In this document: piece after piece, positions 1-7,683 of the stretch
Position numbering within the stretch: the first letter of the stretch is position 1
Layout of the letters: every line of letters begins with the position of its first letter
Assembly: GCA_937901125.1 (NCBI GenBank)
Contig: CALCGT010000018.1
Coordinates: 1-60,700 of the forward strand
Direction of reading: 5' to 3'
Source: an uncultured Clostridia bacterium
Lineage (GTDB): Bacteria > Bacillota > Clostridia > Lachnospirales > Anaerotignaceae
DNA: 60,700 nt
Notes under the pieces: generated by a model
The model's database searches: none
The model's input: only the letters and a program-made list of their open reading frames with translations
What the model was told of the DNA's origin: nothing
Program-made: the position numbers and the translations under genes

Positions 1-12
1 GTTTTCAGGCAT
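1..12 (-). CDS. Start of first late phage gene (partial, 4 codons)
   Basis: On the minus strand an ATG at 12 follows a strong G-rich ribosome site (AAGGGGGCGGTGAA) and reads Met-Pro-Glu-Asn before leaving the window. It lies about 100 bp downstream of the proposed late promoter. By phage gene order it could be an HNH or small terminase gene, but only four codons are visible, so the product is unknown. Confidence 0.35.
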
Positions 13-39
13 TTCACCGCCCCCTTTCATAATTTTTGC

Positions 40-68
40 AATAGAAAAGACACCCTGTTACAGGTGCC
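40..68 (-). terminator. Terminator-like hairpin in the late leader
   Basis: On the minus strand GGCACCTG and CAGGGTGTC can pair around a 3-nt loop (one bulged G), followed directly by TCTTTTCTATT. It sits between the proposed late promoter and the first late gene, where it could terminate or attenuate late transcription. The T-tract is imperfect. Confidence 0.4.
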
Positions 69-115
69 ATTCCTAGGAGGTCTCAGCAGGTTTATCCTTC
101 GCTGTCCATAATATC

Positions 116-156
116 ACTATACCACATGCAAACCGGACATTCAGGACAAAACGGAC
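116..156 (-). promoter_or_regulatory. Candidate late promoter with three 9-bp-spaced GTCC repeats
   Basis: Minus strand: GTCC occurs at 156-153, 147-144 and 138-135, exactly 9 bp apart, and a good -10 box (TATAGT, 121-116) follows 13 bp after the last repeat. No good -35 hexamer is present, as expected for an activator-dependent promoter. It lies just downstream of the RinA-like gene and points towards the late genes. Confidence 0.6.
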
Positions 157-161
157 GTTTT

Positions 162-605
162 TCAAAATTTTTTTGAAAAATATCTTTCGTACTGTTTCCT
201 GCAGCTTTCTCCCGTCAGTCTTTCCCCTATTTTTTCTGCGACTTCTTCCCATGATAAGCCATCTTCAACCCGATAACGGACGATCTGGCGCATACGGCTG
301 TTTTTTAGGCTTCCGATAAATTCTCTGATATCGTCTACCATCGTCTGCACCTCTGCTTCCGTATTCACCAGCTGTAGCTTATACAAATACAGTTTATTGC
401 ATTTTGCGTCGTATTCTACACGAGGAAATCCCTCGATCTTAATGGAACCGTATATGCCATCTCGTCTTGTCCCCTTCACCGAATCAATTACGGTTCCGCC
501 TTTTTCAAGGGCACGCAGCTGCGTTTCTGTTTTCCGGATTCTTTTCCGTAAATCCTCGGCTTCCGCCTGTAGGTCAATATACTGTTCTAAGATTTCTTTT
601 GTCAA
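162..605 (-). CDS. RinA-like phage late transcription activator
   Basis: About 147 residues. The N-terminal third is a charged predicted coiled coil (residues rich in E, K, R and L); the C-terminal part (R-M-R-Q-I-V-x-x-R-V-E-D-G-L-S-W-E-E-V-A) is a sigma-region-4/ArpU/RinA-type helix-turn-helix, the family that turns on late phage transcription. I chose a TTG start at 605 because it has a good ribosome site (GAGGGGTGAAAG) 7 nt upstream; an in-frame ATG at 632 has none but overlaps the upstream gene. It is the last gene of the leftward early operon and lies directly before the 9-bp-spaced GTCC array, its likely target. Family call is good; the DNA target is inferred. Confidence 0.75.
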   Translation of the reverse strand: MTKEILEQYIDLQAEAEDLRKRIRKTETQLRALEKGGTVIDSVKGTRRDGIYGSIKIEGFPRVEYDAKCNKLYLYKLQLVNTEAEVQTMVDDIREFIGSLKNSRMRQIVRYRVEDGLSWEEVAEKIGERLTGESCRKQYERYFSKKF

Positions 606-625
606 ACTTTCACCCCTCTTTCTCT

Positions 626-814
626 CTACCATCTACGAATACAGGTTTTATGAACAAAAACATCACTGCCCCGTTTTGTCTTTGCATATTCAATCCCCTC
701 ATCATTCTCTTTTATTTCACGCCCGCATACAGGACAGGAAATTTTAAAGCTTGAGAGTTCTCGCCTTTTTATGTATCTGTATCTCGCCCACATCTGCTCA
801 TGCGTAATTATCAC
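626..814 (-). CDS. Small zinc-binding phage protein
   Basis: 62 residues. Cysteines at 27 and 30 (C-P-V-C) and His55/Cys58 (H-K-T-C) form a treble-clef or zinc-ribbon-like set; the rest is basic and aromatic. It begins at a GTG just after the helicase stop, with the ribosome site (GGGCGGTGA) lying across that stop, so the two are probably translationally coupled. Its end overlaps the ATG-start version of the RinA-like gene. Small proteins of this type are common between helicase and late-activator genes in Clostridia phages; no function is assigned. An internal ATG at codon 8 is an alternative start. Confidence 0.65.
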   Translation of the reverse strand: MIITHEQMWARYRYIKRRELSSFKISCPVCGREIKENDEGIEYAKTKRGSDVFVHKTCIRRW

Positions 815-820
815 TATATA

Positions 821-2179
821 TCACCGCCCATATTTCACCTTCAACGCTTCCATCAAATCCTCCTGTACCTCTTTTTTCCCTTGCAAACTTTCCAGCACAC
901 GACTATCCATGGTTCCCTCCGTAATCAGATGATGGATGATAACGGTCTCCTGCTGTCCCTGTCGGTATAGTCTGGCATTTGCCTGCTGGTACAGTTCCAA
1001 ACTCCAAGTAAGCCCAAACCACACAATGATATGCCCGCCGGCTTGCAGGTTCAACCCATGACCGGCCCCGGCGGGGTGCGCCAACAGCATGGAAATTTCT
1101 CCATTGTTCCACGCTTCGATCTCTTTCGCGCTTTCCAGCTTTCTTGCCCTAGGGAATTTCTTCTGAATCCGTTCCAGATCATGTCGAAAGCTGTAAAAGC
1201 ACAGAATCGGTTTCCCGTTGGCGGCTTCTGCCAGTTCTTCCAACATGTCCAATTTCTTATCGCTGGTTTTCACGTAATCCCCATTCGGCAGATACATAGC
1301 ACCGTTGCTGTATTGCAGAAGCTTTCCCGTAAGAGCCGCGGCCGATGCGGCAGTGATTTCCCCTTCCAGAAACTGCAAATACTGTTCTTTTTCGAATTTC
1401 TCATAATCCGCCATTTCTTTTTCGGAAAGTCTGACCGTCTGGATGCTGTCGATTCTTTCCGGCATTTCCAGCCAGTCTTCTGCCTTCATGCTGATGCAGA
1501 TATCTGCAATCTTGTCATTGATATTCTGTTCCGCCTCTGGCTTCGGCTTGTAGTTAAAAATCGTCGTCTGATTTCTCTGGTTCGGTACAAAATACCGTTC
1601 TCGGAATCCGGTTACTGTTTTCCCCAGACGTTCCCCGCCATCCAAAAGATAGATCTGGCTCCATAGATCGATCAGTCCATTGGGGGCAGGTGTTCCCGTC
1701 AAGCCAATCACACGGCTGCTGCGGGTAATGTATTTCCGCAGGGCTTTGAACCGCTGTGCCTTTGGGCTTTTGAAACTGGATAATTCATCGATGATAACAG
1801 CATCGAAATCCCATCCATCTCCGATGGTAGACAGTTCATTGCACAGCCACACCACATTTTCTCTGTTGATGATGTAGATATCTGCATCCTTGGCCAAAGC
1901 CTTACGCCGCTGTGTGGGTGTTCCCAAAATCTTGGAAAGTTTCAGGTGCTTCAAGTGATCCCACTTTTCGCTTTCCCTGCTCCACGTGTCCTCCGCCACC
2001 CGCAGCGGTGCAATCACCAATACCTTGTTAATCTCAAAGCAGTCATAAATCAGATTGTTGATAGCGGTGAGGGTAACCACTGTTTTCCCCAAGCCCATCT
2101 CCAAAAAGAGGCCACATCTGGGAGTGTTATAGATATGCTGTTCTGCCAGCTGTTGATATTTATGGGGTACGTATTTCAT
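821..2179 (-). CDS. SNF2-family DEAD/DEAH-box helicase of phage replication module
   Basis: About 452 residues. The Walker A motif is E-M-G-L-G-K-T near residues 27-33; the DEAD-box equivalent is D-E-L-S near 130; motif III-like G-T-P-A-P-N follows; the C-terminal lobe has N-L-Q-A-G-G-H-I-I-V-W-F and Q-A-N-A-R-L-Y-R-Q-G-Q (motifs V and VI). This is the compact SNF2 helicase found next to VRR-NUC nucleases in siphophages of Firmicutes. The start is the ATG at 2179, 6 nt after GGGAGGTG, inside the end of the nuclease gene. The two genes overlap by about 20 nt, so they are probably co-translated and may act together on recombination or replication intermediates. Confidence 0.88.
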   Translation of the reverse strand: MKYVPHKYQQLAEQHIYNTPRCGLFLEMGLGKTVVTLTAINNLIYDCFEINKVLVIAPLRVAEDTWSRESEKWDHLKHLKLSKILGTPTQRRKALAKDADIYIINRENVVWLCNELSTIGDGWDFDAVIIDELSSFKSPKAQRFKALRKYITRSSRVIGLTGTPAPNGLIDLWSQIYLLDGGERLGKTVTGFRERYFVPNQRNQTTIFNYKPKPEAEQNINDKIADICISMKAEDWLEMPERIDSIQTVRLSEKEMADYEKFEKEQYLQFLEGEITAASAAALTGKLLQYSNGAMYLPNGDYVKTSDKKLDMLEELAEAANGKPILCFYSFRHDLERIQKKFPRARKLESAKEIEAWNNGEISMLLAHPAGAGHGLNLQAGGHIIVWFGLTWSLELYQQANARLYRQGQQETVIIHHLITEGTMDSRVLESLQGKKEVQEDLMEALKVKYGR

Positions 2180-2471
2180 TTCCATCACCTCCCATCAGGC
2201 TGAATATGTCGATATAGGTTTTCGCCATTTCTTTGCTGTCGATCACGCAGATCGTGAACCCCAATCCAGTCAGTATTTTATGCACGCTCTCTTGCAAGCG
2301 TCTGGGCTTCTTCCCCGGTGCCTTCAGCTCCGCAAAAAACACCCTGCCTTTTGGGGCTAAAATGATGCGGTCAGGCAGTCCCGACGTACTGGGAGAGACA
2401 AATTTTAAACATAGCCAACCTTTCTTCTTACATTCCTGCACGAAAAATCGTTCAATTTCGCTCTCTTTCAT
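2160..2471 (-). CDS. VRR-NUC domain nuclease
   Basis: 103 residues from an ATG at 2471 with AAAGGAGG upstream. The longer in-frame extension is rejected because it runs through the repeat region and has no ribosome site. Catalytic core: G-L-P-D, then F-A-E-L-K-A-P-G (the E-x-K of PD-(D/E)XK nucleases) and a downstream Q-E-S-V-H-K-I-L helix. VRR-NUC proteins are Holliday-junction or flap-type nucleases; the phage-encoded single-domain form is usually next to an SNF2 helicase, as here. Overlap with that helicase argues for a joint role in DNA processing. Confidence 0.87.
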   Translation of the reverse strand: MKESEIERFFVQECKKKGWLCLKFVSPSTSGLPDRIILAPKGRVFFAELKAPGKKPRRLQESVHKILTGLGFTICVIDSKEMAKTYIDIFSLMGGDGNEIRTP

Positions 2472-2509
2472 CCGTTTTCCTCCTTTGTAACTTTCAAAGG
2501 TTACACGCC

Positions 2510-2532
2510 AAAACGTTGATTTTTCAATGTTT
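2510..2532. repeat. 23-bp direct repeat, copy 1
   Basis: Exact copy of 2685-2707, 175 bp away; core is GTTGATTTTTCAATG. Both copies lie in the proposed origin. Confidence 0.8.
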
Positions 2533-2591
2533 TCAGGCACTATTGTAACTTTCGTAACCATTTTCCCATAAAGGCTAACGGATTAAGGCGT

Positions 2592-2634
2592 TTATAGAAT
2601 TTATAGGTTCTATAAAAACCTATAAATTCTATAA
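2592..2634. repeat. 18-bp perfect inverted repeat
   Basis: Arms 2592-2609 and 2617-2634 are fully complementary with a 7-nt loop and are almost all A/T. There is no T-tract suited to an intrinsic terminator after it, so an origin or regulatory cruciform is more likely. Confidence 0.75.
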
Positions 2635-2684
2635 TTTAAACTACTTACACATAGATTTTAAGTTACAAAGTTACAAAACCTCTG

Positions 2685-2707
2685 AAAACGTTGATTTTTC
2701 AATGTTT
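2685..2707. repeat. 23-bp direct repeat, copy 2
   Basis: Exact copy of 2510-2532. Confidence 0.8.
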
Positions 2708-2736
2708 GCGCCATGTAACTTTCTATGGCCGGAAAG

Positions 2737-5124
2737 TTACATTTTTCTGACAAATCCCTTCTGAACACCATACAATTCTGAAAATCTGATGCTTTGTTTC
2801 ACTCGTTCCCACTCGCCGGTTTTCAGAATAACTTCATTGATTTCCTTGCTTTTCTGGCGGGTCAAATCCTTCTTTTCCCCGTTGAAAAGCTCACACCATA
2901 CCTCTAAGGCGCATACCTTTTCCCGCCGTTTTGTTGCATGAATATTCATATCAAAGCCATTATTTTGTATAAAATCTCGTCTTGCATACAGTTCCATACT
3001 GTCCCAGTTTTCCGGCAGCAACTTGTCCAGATATTCCTTGATATCCCCCGCCAGTGGGCTTTCCTCCAGATGCCGATCCTGTTCTTCTTCCGCCAGCTGT
3101 TTCAGCTCTGCATCTTCGATATGGATTTTCTCATCCCTACGGAACAGGGAAACGGCTTCCGCCCAGATCTGCCCTACCGTTTCGGTACCCAGCTCTTCCC
3201 ACATATTCTTTGTTGCTTTCTCCGGGTTTACGTCCACAGGCCAGAAACGGCGGTTCCCCGTCATGTCCTTTAAAAAATCATAAGTATTTGTGGTACCAAA
3301 GAATACACACTGCCGCTTGTAGGTTTCCACATGATGCCCGTATGCGGCTCTGTATGCGTCCTCGCTTTTCGCAGTAAACAACTTGATTGCTTCTACCTCA
3401 TGGCGCTTCATAGCCGCCAATTCTGCCATTTCAATAATCCAGAACCCCTGTATCTGTTCATAGGCTTCCTTCCCCTGCACCGTAGTCAGGGAATCGGAAA
3501 ACCACTCCTGCCCCAGTTTTTTCAGCAGGGAGCTTTTCCCGCACCCCTGTGGGCCAACCAGCACCAGAACATTATCGTACTTGATGCCTGGCACAAAGAT
3601 TCTGGCCACGGCGGCCACCAGAGATTTTTTTGTGATCTCTCTGGTATACTTGCTGTCCTCTGCGCCCTGGTAATCAATCAGCAAGGTTTCCAGTCTGGGA
3701 ACACCATCCCAGACAAGCCCGTTCAGATAGCCCCGTACAGGGTGATATCTGTTTTCATTTGCAATTAGCATCCAGGCATCCTCGATGATAGCTTTTCCCT
3801 TGATCTGATAGACTTTCTCCATGTAATGCCGCAAACCTGCATCATCCGCATCTGTCCAATCTCTTTCCTTGGTATCCTTCTCCCAGGGCGTTGTCCCAAA
3901 CACCTTATATTTTTTCGTAAATTCATTTTTACGGATTTTTCCTTTGATGGCTGCATCGTTGGCCAGAATGATTTTTGCGTTATTGATGGTAGGCAGGCAT
4001 TTGCCCTTCTGGTCTACATCCAGTTGCAATGCCCACTCTCCATCTTCTTCAGTATCACCGCCGATGCCTTCAAAATCCTTCTTACAGCCCTCTATTCTCT
4101 CCTGCTGCATCTTCAAACGAACCTTTTCATCCTTCGATGCCAACTCCTGCATCCGCAAATAGGATGGCAGTTTTACCGTAGGCGTGCCGTCTTTTGCCTC
4201 ATCATCCAAGTCCCTGAATTTGTGGATTCGCACCAAGTCGAAGGCGTTGCACAGCATACCTCCAGCGGGGTCTGTGGCATGGTTGGAATACAGGAATTTC
4301 CCATCGTCGTAAACAATGGCGCCTGCGGCCGTACTGCCGGCAGCGTAGGTGTATCTGTCCGCCATATCGCAGGCAGTATAAACGCCGGGCAGGAAGGTTT
4401 CCATTGCTTCTTCCACGTTGTATGCACGGCAGAACGCACCAACAATCCCGTTTTTCGTTGTGGGATCCTCCTGCTTTTTCAGCATTCGTTCCCGGTTTTT
4501 CTTCGTCCTGCCGGAGGTAGGCCATTCGCCAACATCGTGCCAATCAGTGTATTTCGCCAGCACTCCATCCGCAGAGAGCAAATCCCCTTCCGCTGTTTTA
4601 AAGACATATTCTGCCCCCATGCTGGTACTGGGCCAGTACATCAGTCTGTGGGGCTGATAGGTGGAATCATCGAACTGGTCAATACCGATTTCCTCTGCGA
4701 TTTTACGGGAAATCGCTTCAAATTCCTCTGCGCTGACAGATCTGTCCAATGGGATCAGCAGACGCAGACGGGGCTTTTCCGGTGTATGCTTGTGAGTAGA
4801 GTAAACGCACCAGGCACAGGAGAGGAAGATGTCCAGCTGATCGCAGAAATCTACTGCAGCATAGTCGGCATCCAGCGTTATGATATCCCTGTAATCCACA
4901 CAGTCCGCCTTTCTGCGTCCGTTTTTCAGCTTACCGCCGACAAAGCCGCCAACATCCTTGATTGCGTCCTGCTGAGACTTCGTCATGTTGAAGTATTCAC
5001 CCTGAGATTCAGATGTTCTGCAGGTTGTCCGCAGCCGCTCCGTCAAATCCTCCCAAGTAATAGCAGTATTTTTCCAGATTGCCGTTGTACGGCTTCCGCC
5101 GGTTGCGATAGTTAGTTTTCGCAT
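2737..5124 (-). CDS. VapE/VirE-type primase-helicase
   Basis: 795 residues from an ATG at 5124. The N-terminal region has a primase-polymerase-like set: L-D-A-D-Y-A-A, then Y-S-T-H-K-H-T-P-E-K-P-R-L-R-L and P-H-R-L-M-Y-W. The C-terminal part is a VirE/VapE P-loop ATPase: Walker A G-P-Q-G-C-G-K-S-S at about 523-531, Walker B I-I-E-M-A-E-L, and the sensor region F-F-G-T-T-N followed by G-N-R-R-F-W-P-V. Proteins of this kind prime and unwind phage DNA. It follows the DNA polymerase by 20 nt, and the proposed origin lies at its 3' end. The ribosome site is a run of ten G, which is unusual (see separate entry). Confidence 0.9.
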   Translation of the reverse strand: MRKLTIATGGSRTTAIWKNTAITWEDLTERLRTTCRTSESQGEYFNMTKSQQDAIKDVGGFVGGKLKNGRRKADCVDYRDIITLDADYAAVDFCDQLDIFLSCAWCVYSTHKHTPEKPRLRLLIPLDRSVSAEEFEAISRKIAEEIGIDQFDDSTYQPHRLMYWPSTSMGAEYVFKTAEGDLLSADGVLAKYTDWHDVGEWPTSGRTKKNRERMLKKQEDPTTKNGIVGAFCRAYNVEEAMETFLPGVYTACDMADRYTYAAGSTAAGAIVYDDGKFLYSNHATDPAGGMLCNAFDLVRIHKFRDLDDEAKDGTPTVKLPSYLRMQELASKDEKVRLKMQQERIEGCKKDFEGIGGDTEEDGEWALQLDVDQKGKCLPTINNAKIILANDAAIKGKIRKNEFTKKYKVFGTTPWEKDTKERDWTDADDAGLRHYMEKVYQIKGKAIIEDAWMLIANENRYHPVRGYLNGLVWDGVPRLETLLIDYQGAEDSKYTREITKKSLVAAVARIFVPGIKYDNVLVLVGPQGCGKSSLLKKLGQEWFSDSLTTVQGKEAYEQIQGFWIIEMAELAAMKRHEVEAIKLFTAKSEDAYRAAYGHHVETYKRQCVFFGTTNTYDFLKDMTGNRRFWPVDVNPEKATKNMWEELGTETVGQIWAEAVSLFRRDEKIHIEDAELKQLAEEEQDRHLEESPLAGDIKEYLDKLLPENWDSMELYARRDFIQNNGFDMNIHATKRREKVCALEVWCELFNGEKKDLTRQKSKEINEVILKTGEWERVKQSIRFSELYGVQKGFVRKM

Positions 5125-5147
5125 AATTTTCCCCCCCCCCTTTCTTA
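5125..5147 (-). promoter_or_regulatory. Homopolymeric G10 ribosome-binding site
   Basis: The minus strand between the polymerase stop (5147-5145) and the VapE ATG (5124) reads AAGAAA, then ten G (5140-5131), then AAAATT. This G-run is the only ribosome site candidate for the primase-helicase. Such a tract can change length by slippage and so could alter translation. Confidence 0.65.
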
Positions 5148-7088
5148 GTCTTTGAAGTAGTACGGCCCTTCGTAGGCAGATGCCGACAGCGGAAGTCCTT
5201 CCGCCCAACTGATAGGTTGCCCCATGATAGATGCAATTTCTTCTGCGGAGCTTGTGCCGATGGGCGTATCTACAATTGCCTCATCGTGGACGTGAAAAAC
5301 AATTTCGTATCCCGCATTTTCCAGTTTGACAATACTTTCGGCCAAGCAATCACGGGCAAAGGCCTGTACGATGTTTTCCACCAGTTTTCCGCCCCATGTT
5401 TCCAGTTTCGACCACGTTCTTGTAGTTTGGTTCATGCCCATGTAGGCGATAGAAGGGCTTCCGAAACGGTTCTGACCAATTTCTGGCTTTACATAGGCAA
5501 TCCGCCTGCCGCTAGGTAAACGGATAAACAGAATACCAGCTTCCCGGCTGAACCGGATACCGTGCCGGATTGTTGACGGCTTCCCCCGGATCGCATCCAT
5601 GGCAGCCTTCTCCACCGTTTTCCAAAATCGGGTGATCGCAGGGTTGGATTGCCGCCACATATCAACCAAGGGCTGCAGTTCTTCTTCTTCCAATCCCATC
5701 TCCAGTGCGCCCATATTTGTCAATGCAGATGTACCTCCGCCGTAACCCAGGGCCAGTTCTGCGATTTTCCCTTTCTGCCGCAGATGCCCGTTTACACCGT
5801 GTTTTTCCACAGGCACTTTGAACATCTGGGAGGCGGAGGCACAGTATATGTCTCCACCGTTTTCAAATACATCTAAACGCCATTTTTCATCTGCTAAATA
5901 AGCAATCACACGGGCTTCGATGGCAGAAAAGTCGGAAACGATAAACCGTCTGCCCTCTGATGGGATAATCATGGTTCTGATCAGTTCGGACAACGTATAT
6001 GGAACAGGGAAGCACAGACTGAAACTATCGTAGTCCCCGTTTTTCACCATTTCCCTGGCTAAATCCAGATCCTGCAAATGGTTCTGCGGAAGATTCTGAA
6101 CCTGCAGAATCCGTCCTGCCCATCTGCCGGTTCTGTTGGCACCGTAGAACTGCAAAATACCTCTGATTCTTCCATCCTTGCAGATAGACCGTTGCACTGC
6201 TTTGTATTTCGCCACAGATGTCTTTGCCAGATCCGCGCGAAGCTGCAACACTTCTTTCAATACCTTATCATCTGATTGTTTCAGCAGTTTCTTGACCGCT
6301 TTTTTATCCAGACTTTCTACATCTTCACCGGTTCTTTCCTTGACCCATTTTTTCAGCTGGGCAACAGAATTAACATTGTCCAAATGGGTCAGACTGTACA
6401 ACTTTGCTTCTCCTTCTGCCTTGTGGGTTTCATCGTAAATAATGGCGTTTTCCATCAGTTCGGTGTCTATCCGAATACCCCGTTCTAGCATACGCTGGTC
6501 AATTTCCCATAGTTTCTGTTCTGACGGATGCAGAGGGAAGCGTTTCAGTTTTGTTTTGATGGCTCTTTCCACCGCTACGTCCTGGATGCAATATTCCTTG
6601 AACACCGCCCATTTTTCAGGGTCATGGTGCGGCAGATTTTGGGTTCTTCCGCCATTTGTCTTTGTGGGCTTGCAGGGCTTGGAGAAGTAATTGATCAATG
6701 CCTTACCTCTCGCATCCTTCTGTTCTGCCAACCCCAACGCCTCCGCTACGCCTGCCAGTGTCTGAGGCAGTCCCAGTTCGGATGCAGCCACAGCAGAACA
6801 CCGCCACTGCTCCGGCGGCATCGGCAAACCCAGATACGCCCCAATGCAGGTTCGTTCGAAATTGGCATTGTAGGCGGTTTTGATGACATCTGCATCCATC
6901 AGACTGTCCATAATCTCCGGTGGCAGTTCTTCCCCGCTTGCCAAATCAATAATCTGTATTTCTTCATCATCGAACGCATACGCAAAAAGCAGGATTGTAA
7001 AATCAGGGGATTCCGCATAGCGGTAAACCCCCGTTTTCATCAAGTCCTCACTGCTGTAGGTTTCGATATCGATGGATAATTCACGCAT
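5145..7088 (-). CDS. Family A DNA polymerase with 3'-5' exonuclease domain
   Basis: 647 residues. The N-terminal DnaQ-like exonuclease has D-I-E-T at residues 7-10 and N-A-N-F-E near 71-75, plus Y-C-I-Q-D. The polymerase domain has motif A (S-D-F-S-A-I-E-A-R-V, catalytic Asp about 386), motif B (R-Q-K-G-K-I-A-E-L-A-L-G-Y-G-G-G, about 437-452) and motif C (H-V-H-D-E, about 597). It is the replicative polymerase of the phage. Ribosome site AAGGAGAGGG precedes the ATG, overlapping the DUF2815 stop. The order DUF2800-DUF2815-polymerase-VapE is typical of Clostridia siphophage replication modules. Confidence 0.95.
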   Translation of the reverse strand: MRELSIDIETYSSEDLMKTGVYRYAESPDFTILLFAYAFDDEEIQIIDLASGEELPPEIMDSLMDADVIKTAYNANFERTCIGAYLGLPMPPEQWRCSAVAASELGLPQTLAGVAEALGLAEQKDARGKALINYFSKPCKPTKTNGGRTQNLPHHDPEKWAVFKEYCIQDVAVERAIKTKLKRFPLHPSEQKLWEIDQRMLERGIRIDTELMENAIIYDETHKAEGEAKLYSLTHLDNVNSVAQLKKWVKERTGEDVESLDKKAVKKLLKQSDDKVLKEVLQLRADLAKTSVAKYKAVQRSICKDGRIRGILQFYGANRTGRWAGRILQVQNLPQNHLQDLDLAREMVKNGDYDSFSLCFPVPYTLSELIRTMIIPSEGRRFIVSDFSAIEARVIAYLADEKWRLDVFENGGDIYCASASQMFKVPVEKHGVNGHLRQKGKIAELALGYGGGTSALTNMGALEMGLEEEELQPLVDMWRQSNPAITRFWKTVEKAAMDAIRGKPSTIRHGIRFSREAGILFIRLPSGRRIAYVKPEIGQNRFGSPSIAYMGMNQTTRTWSKLETWGGKLVENIVQAFARDCLAESIVKLENAGYEIVFHVHDEAIVDTPIGTSSAEEIASIMGQPISWAEGLPLSASAYEGPYYFKD

Positions 7089-7103
7089 ACAGCATCCCTC
7101 TCC

Positions 7104-7667
7104 TTAGTTCAGGAAATCGTCCCCATCTTCTTCAATCAGACCGGCAAAGTCATCTTCCACTCTGCTTCTGCCACCGAGAGGTTCACCGTCTTTCACTTTC
7201 ATCAGGTGATTCAGACCACAGGCGATTCCCTTGTTGCCGTTCGTATTGAAGGCATAGAAATTGATGGACGCATGACCGTAGCAGCCGCTGTACAGTTCTG
7301 TGCTGTCAATGATTGGCTGACCGTTTTTATATACCAGACCAGGCTTCTGTTTTGCGTTTGCGTTTACAAAATAGTGACCTGCGTAGGTCTCATCATCGGG
7401 ATATTCCTCGTCACCGTCCCGCAGAGGCAGTTTCATTTTTGCGGGGATCTTGCCGCCGAATTTGGATAACCCTGCCTGCTTTGCTGCTTCGATGGCTTTG
7501 TTGATGGCTGCGATTGTTTTTGTATCTGTTTTGGGAATCAGCAGTGCCACAGAATATTTGGGGTCGCTGTCGTTGATGCTTTTGGGTTCAAATACAGTCA
7601 GATAGGAAAATCTGACGATGCCTGTTACTACCTTTGTTGCGTTATTCATGTTGTTATCGTTTGCCAT
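7104..7667 (-). CDS. DUF2815 family phage protein, probable ssDNA-binding protein
   Basis: 187 residues. The sequence (V-V-T-G-I-V-R-F-S-Y-L-T-V-F-E-P, Y-S-V-A-L-L-I-P-K-T-D-T-K-T, then G-H-Y-F-V-N-A-N-A and a C-terminal acidic tail E-E-D-G-D-D-F) fits the DUF2815 family, which sits beside phage family A polymerases and is thought to coat single-stranded DNA; the acidic tail resembles that of SSB proteins. That role is inference from context and the acidic tail. Ribosome site GAAAGGATGA precedes the ATG; the gene lies 15 nt upstream of the polymerase. Confidence 0.85.
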   Translation of the reverse strand: MANDNNMNNATKVVTGIVRFSYLTVFEPKSINDSDPKYSVALLIPKTDTKTIAAINKAIEAAKQAGLSKFGGKIPAKMKLPLRDGDEEYPDDETYAGHYFVNANAKQKPGLVYKNGQPIIDSTELYSGCYGHASINFYAFNTNGNKGIACGLNHLMKVKDGEPLGGRSRVEDDFAGLIEEDGDDFLN

Positions 7668-7683
7668 GTAAAATCATCCTTTC

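Larger units (their letters stand above)
2472..2742. other. Repeat-rich AT-rich stretch: candidate phage replication origin
   Basis: No gene lies between the VRR-NUC start and the VapE end. It holds a 23-bp exact direct repeat (2510-2532 and 2685-2707), an 18-bp perfect inverted repeat with a 7-nt loop (2592-2609 / 2617-2634), an 11-bp inverted repeat (2713-2723 / 2732-2742), and GTAACTTT-type motifs in both orientations (2486, 2544, 2660, 2667, 2714, 2732). Iteron-like repeats plus AT-rich palindromes next to a primase-helicase gene fit an origin. The inverted repeats could instead be transcription pause or regulatory sites within the operon. Confidence 0.5.

Noticed and set aside
1031..1666. 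Long plus-strand reading frame opposite the SNF2 helicase
   Set aside because: It is antisense to a gene with clear helicase motifs, has no ribosome site and no protein-like composition.
3826..5115. 429-codon plus-strand frame opposite VapE
   Set aside because: Shadow of the primase-helicase gene; Cys/Phe-rich composition and no ribosome site.
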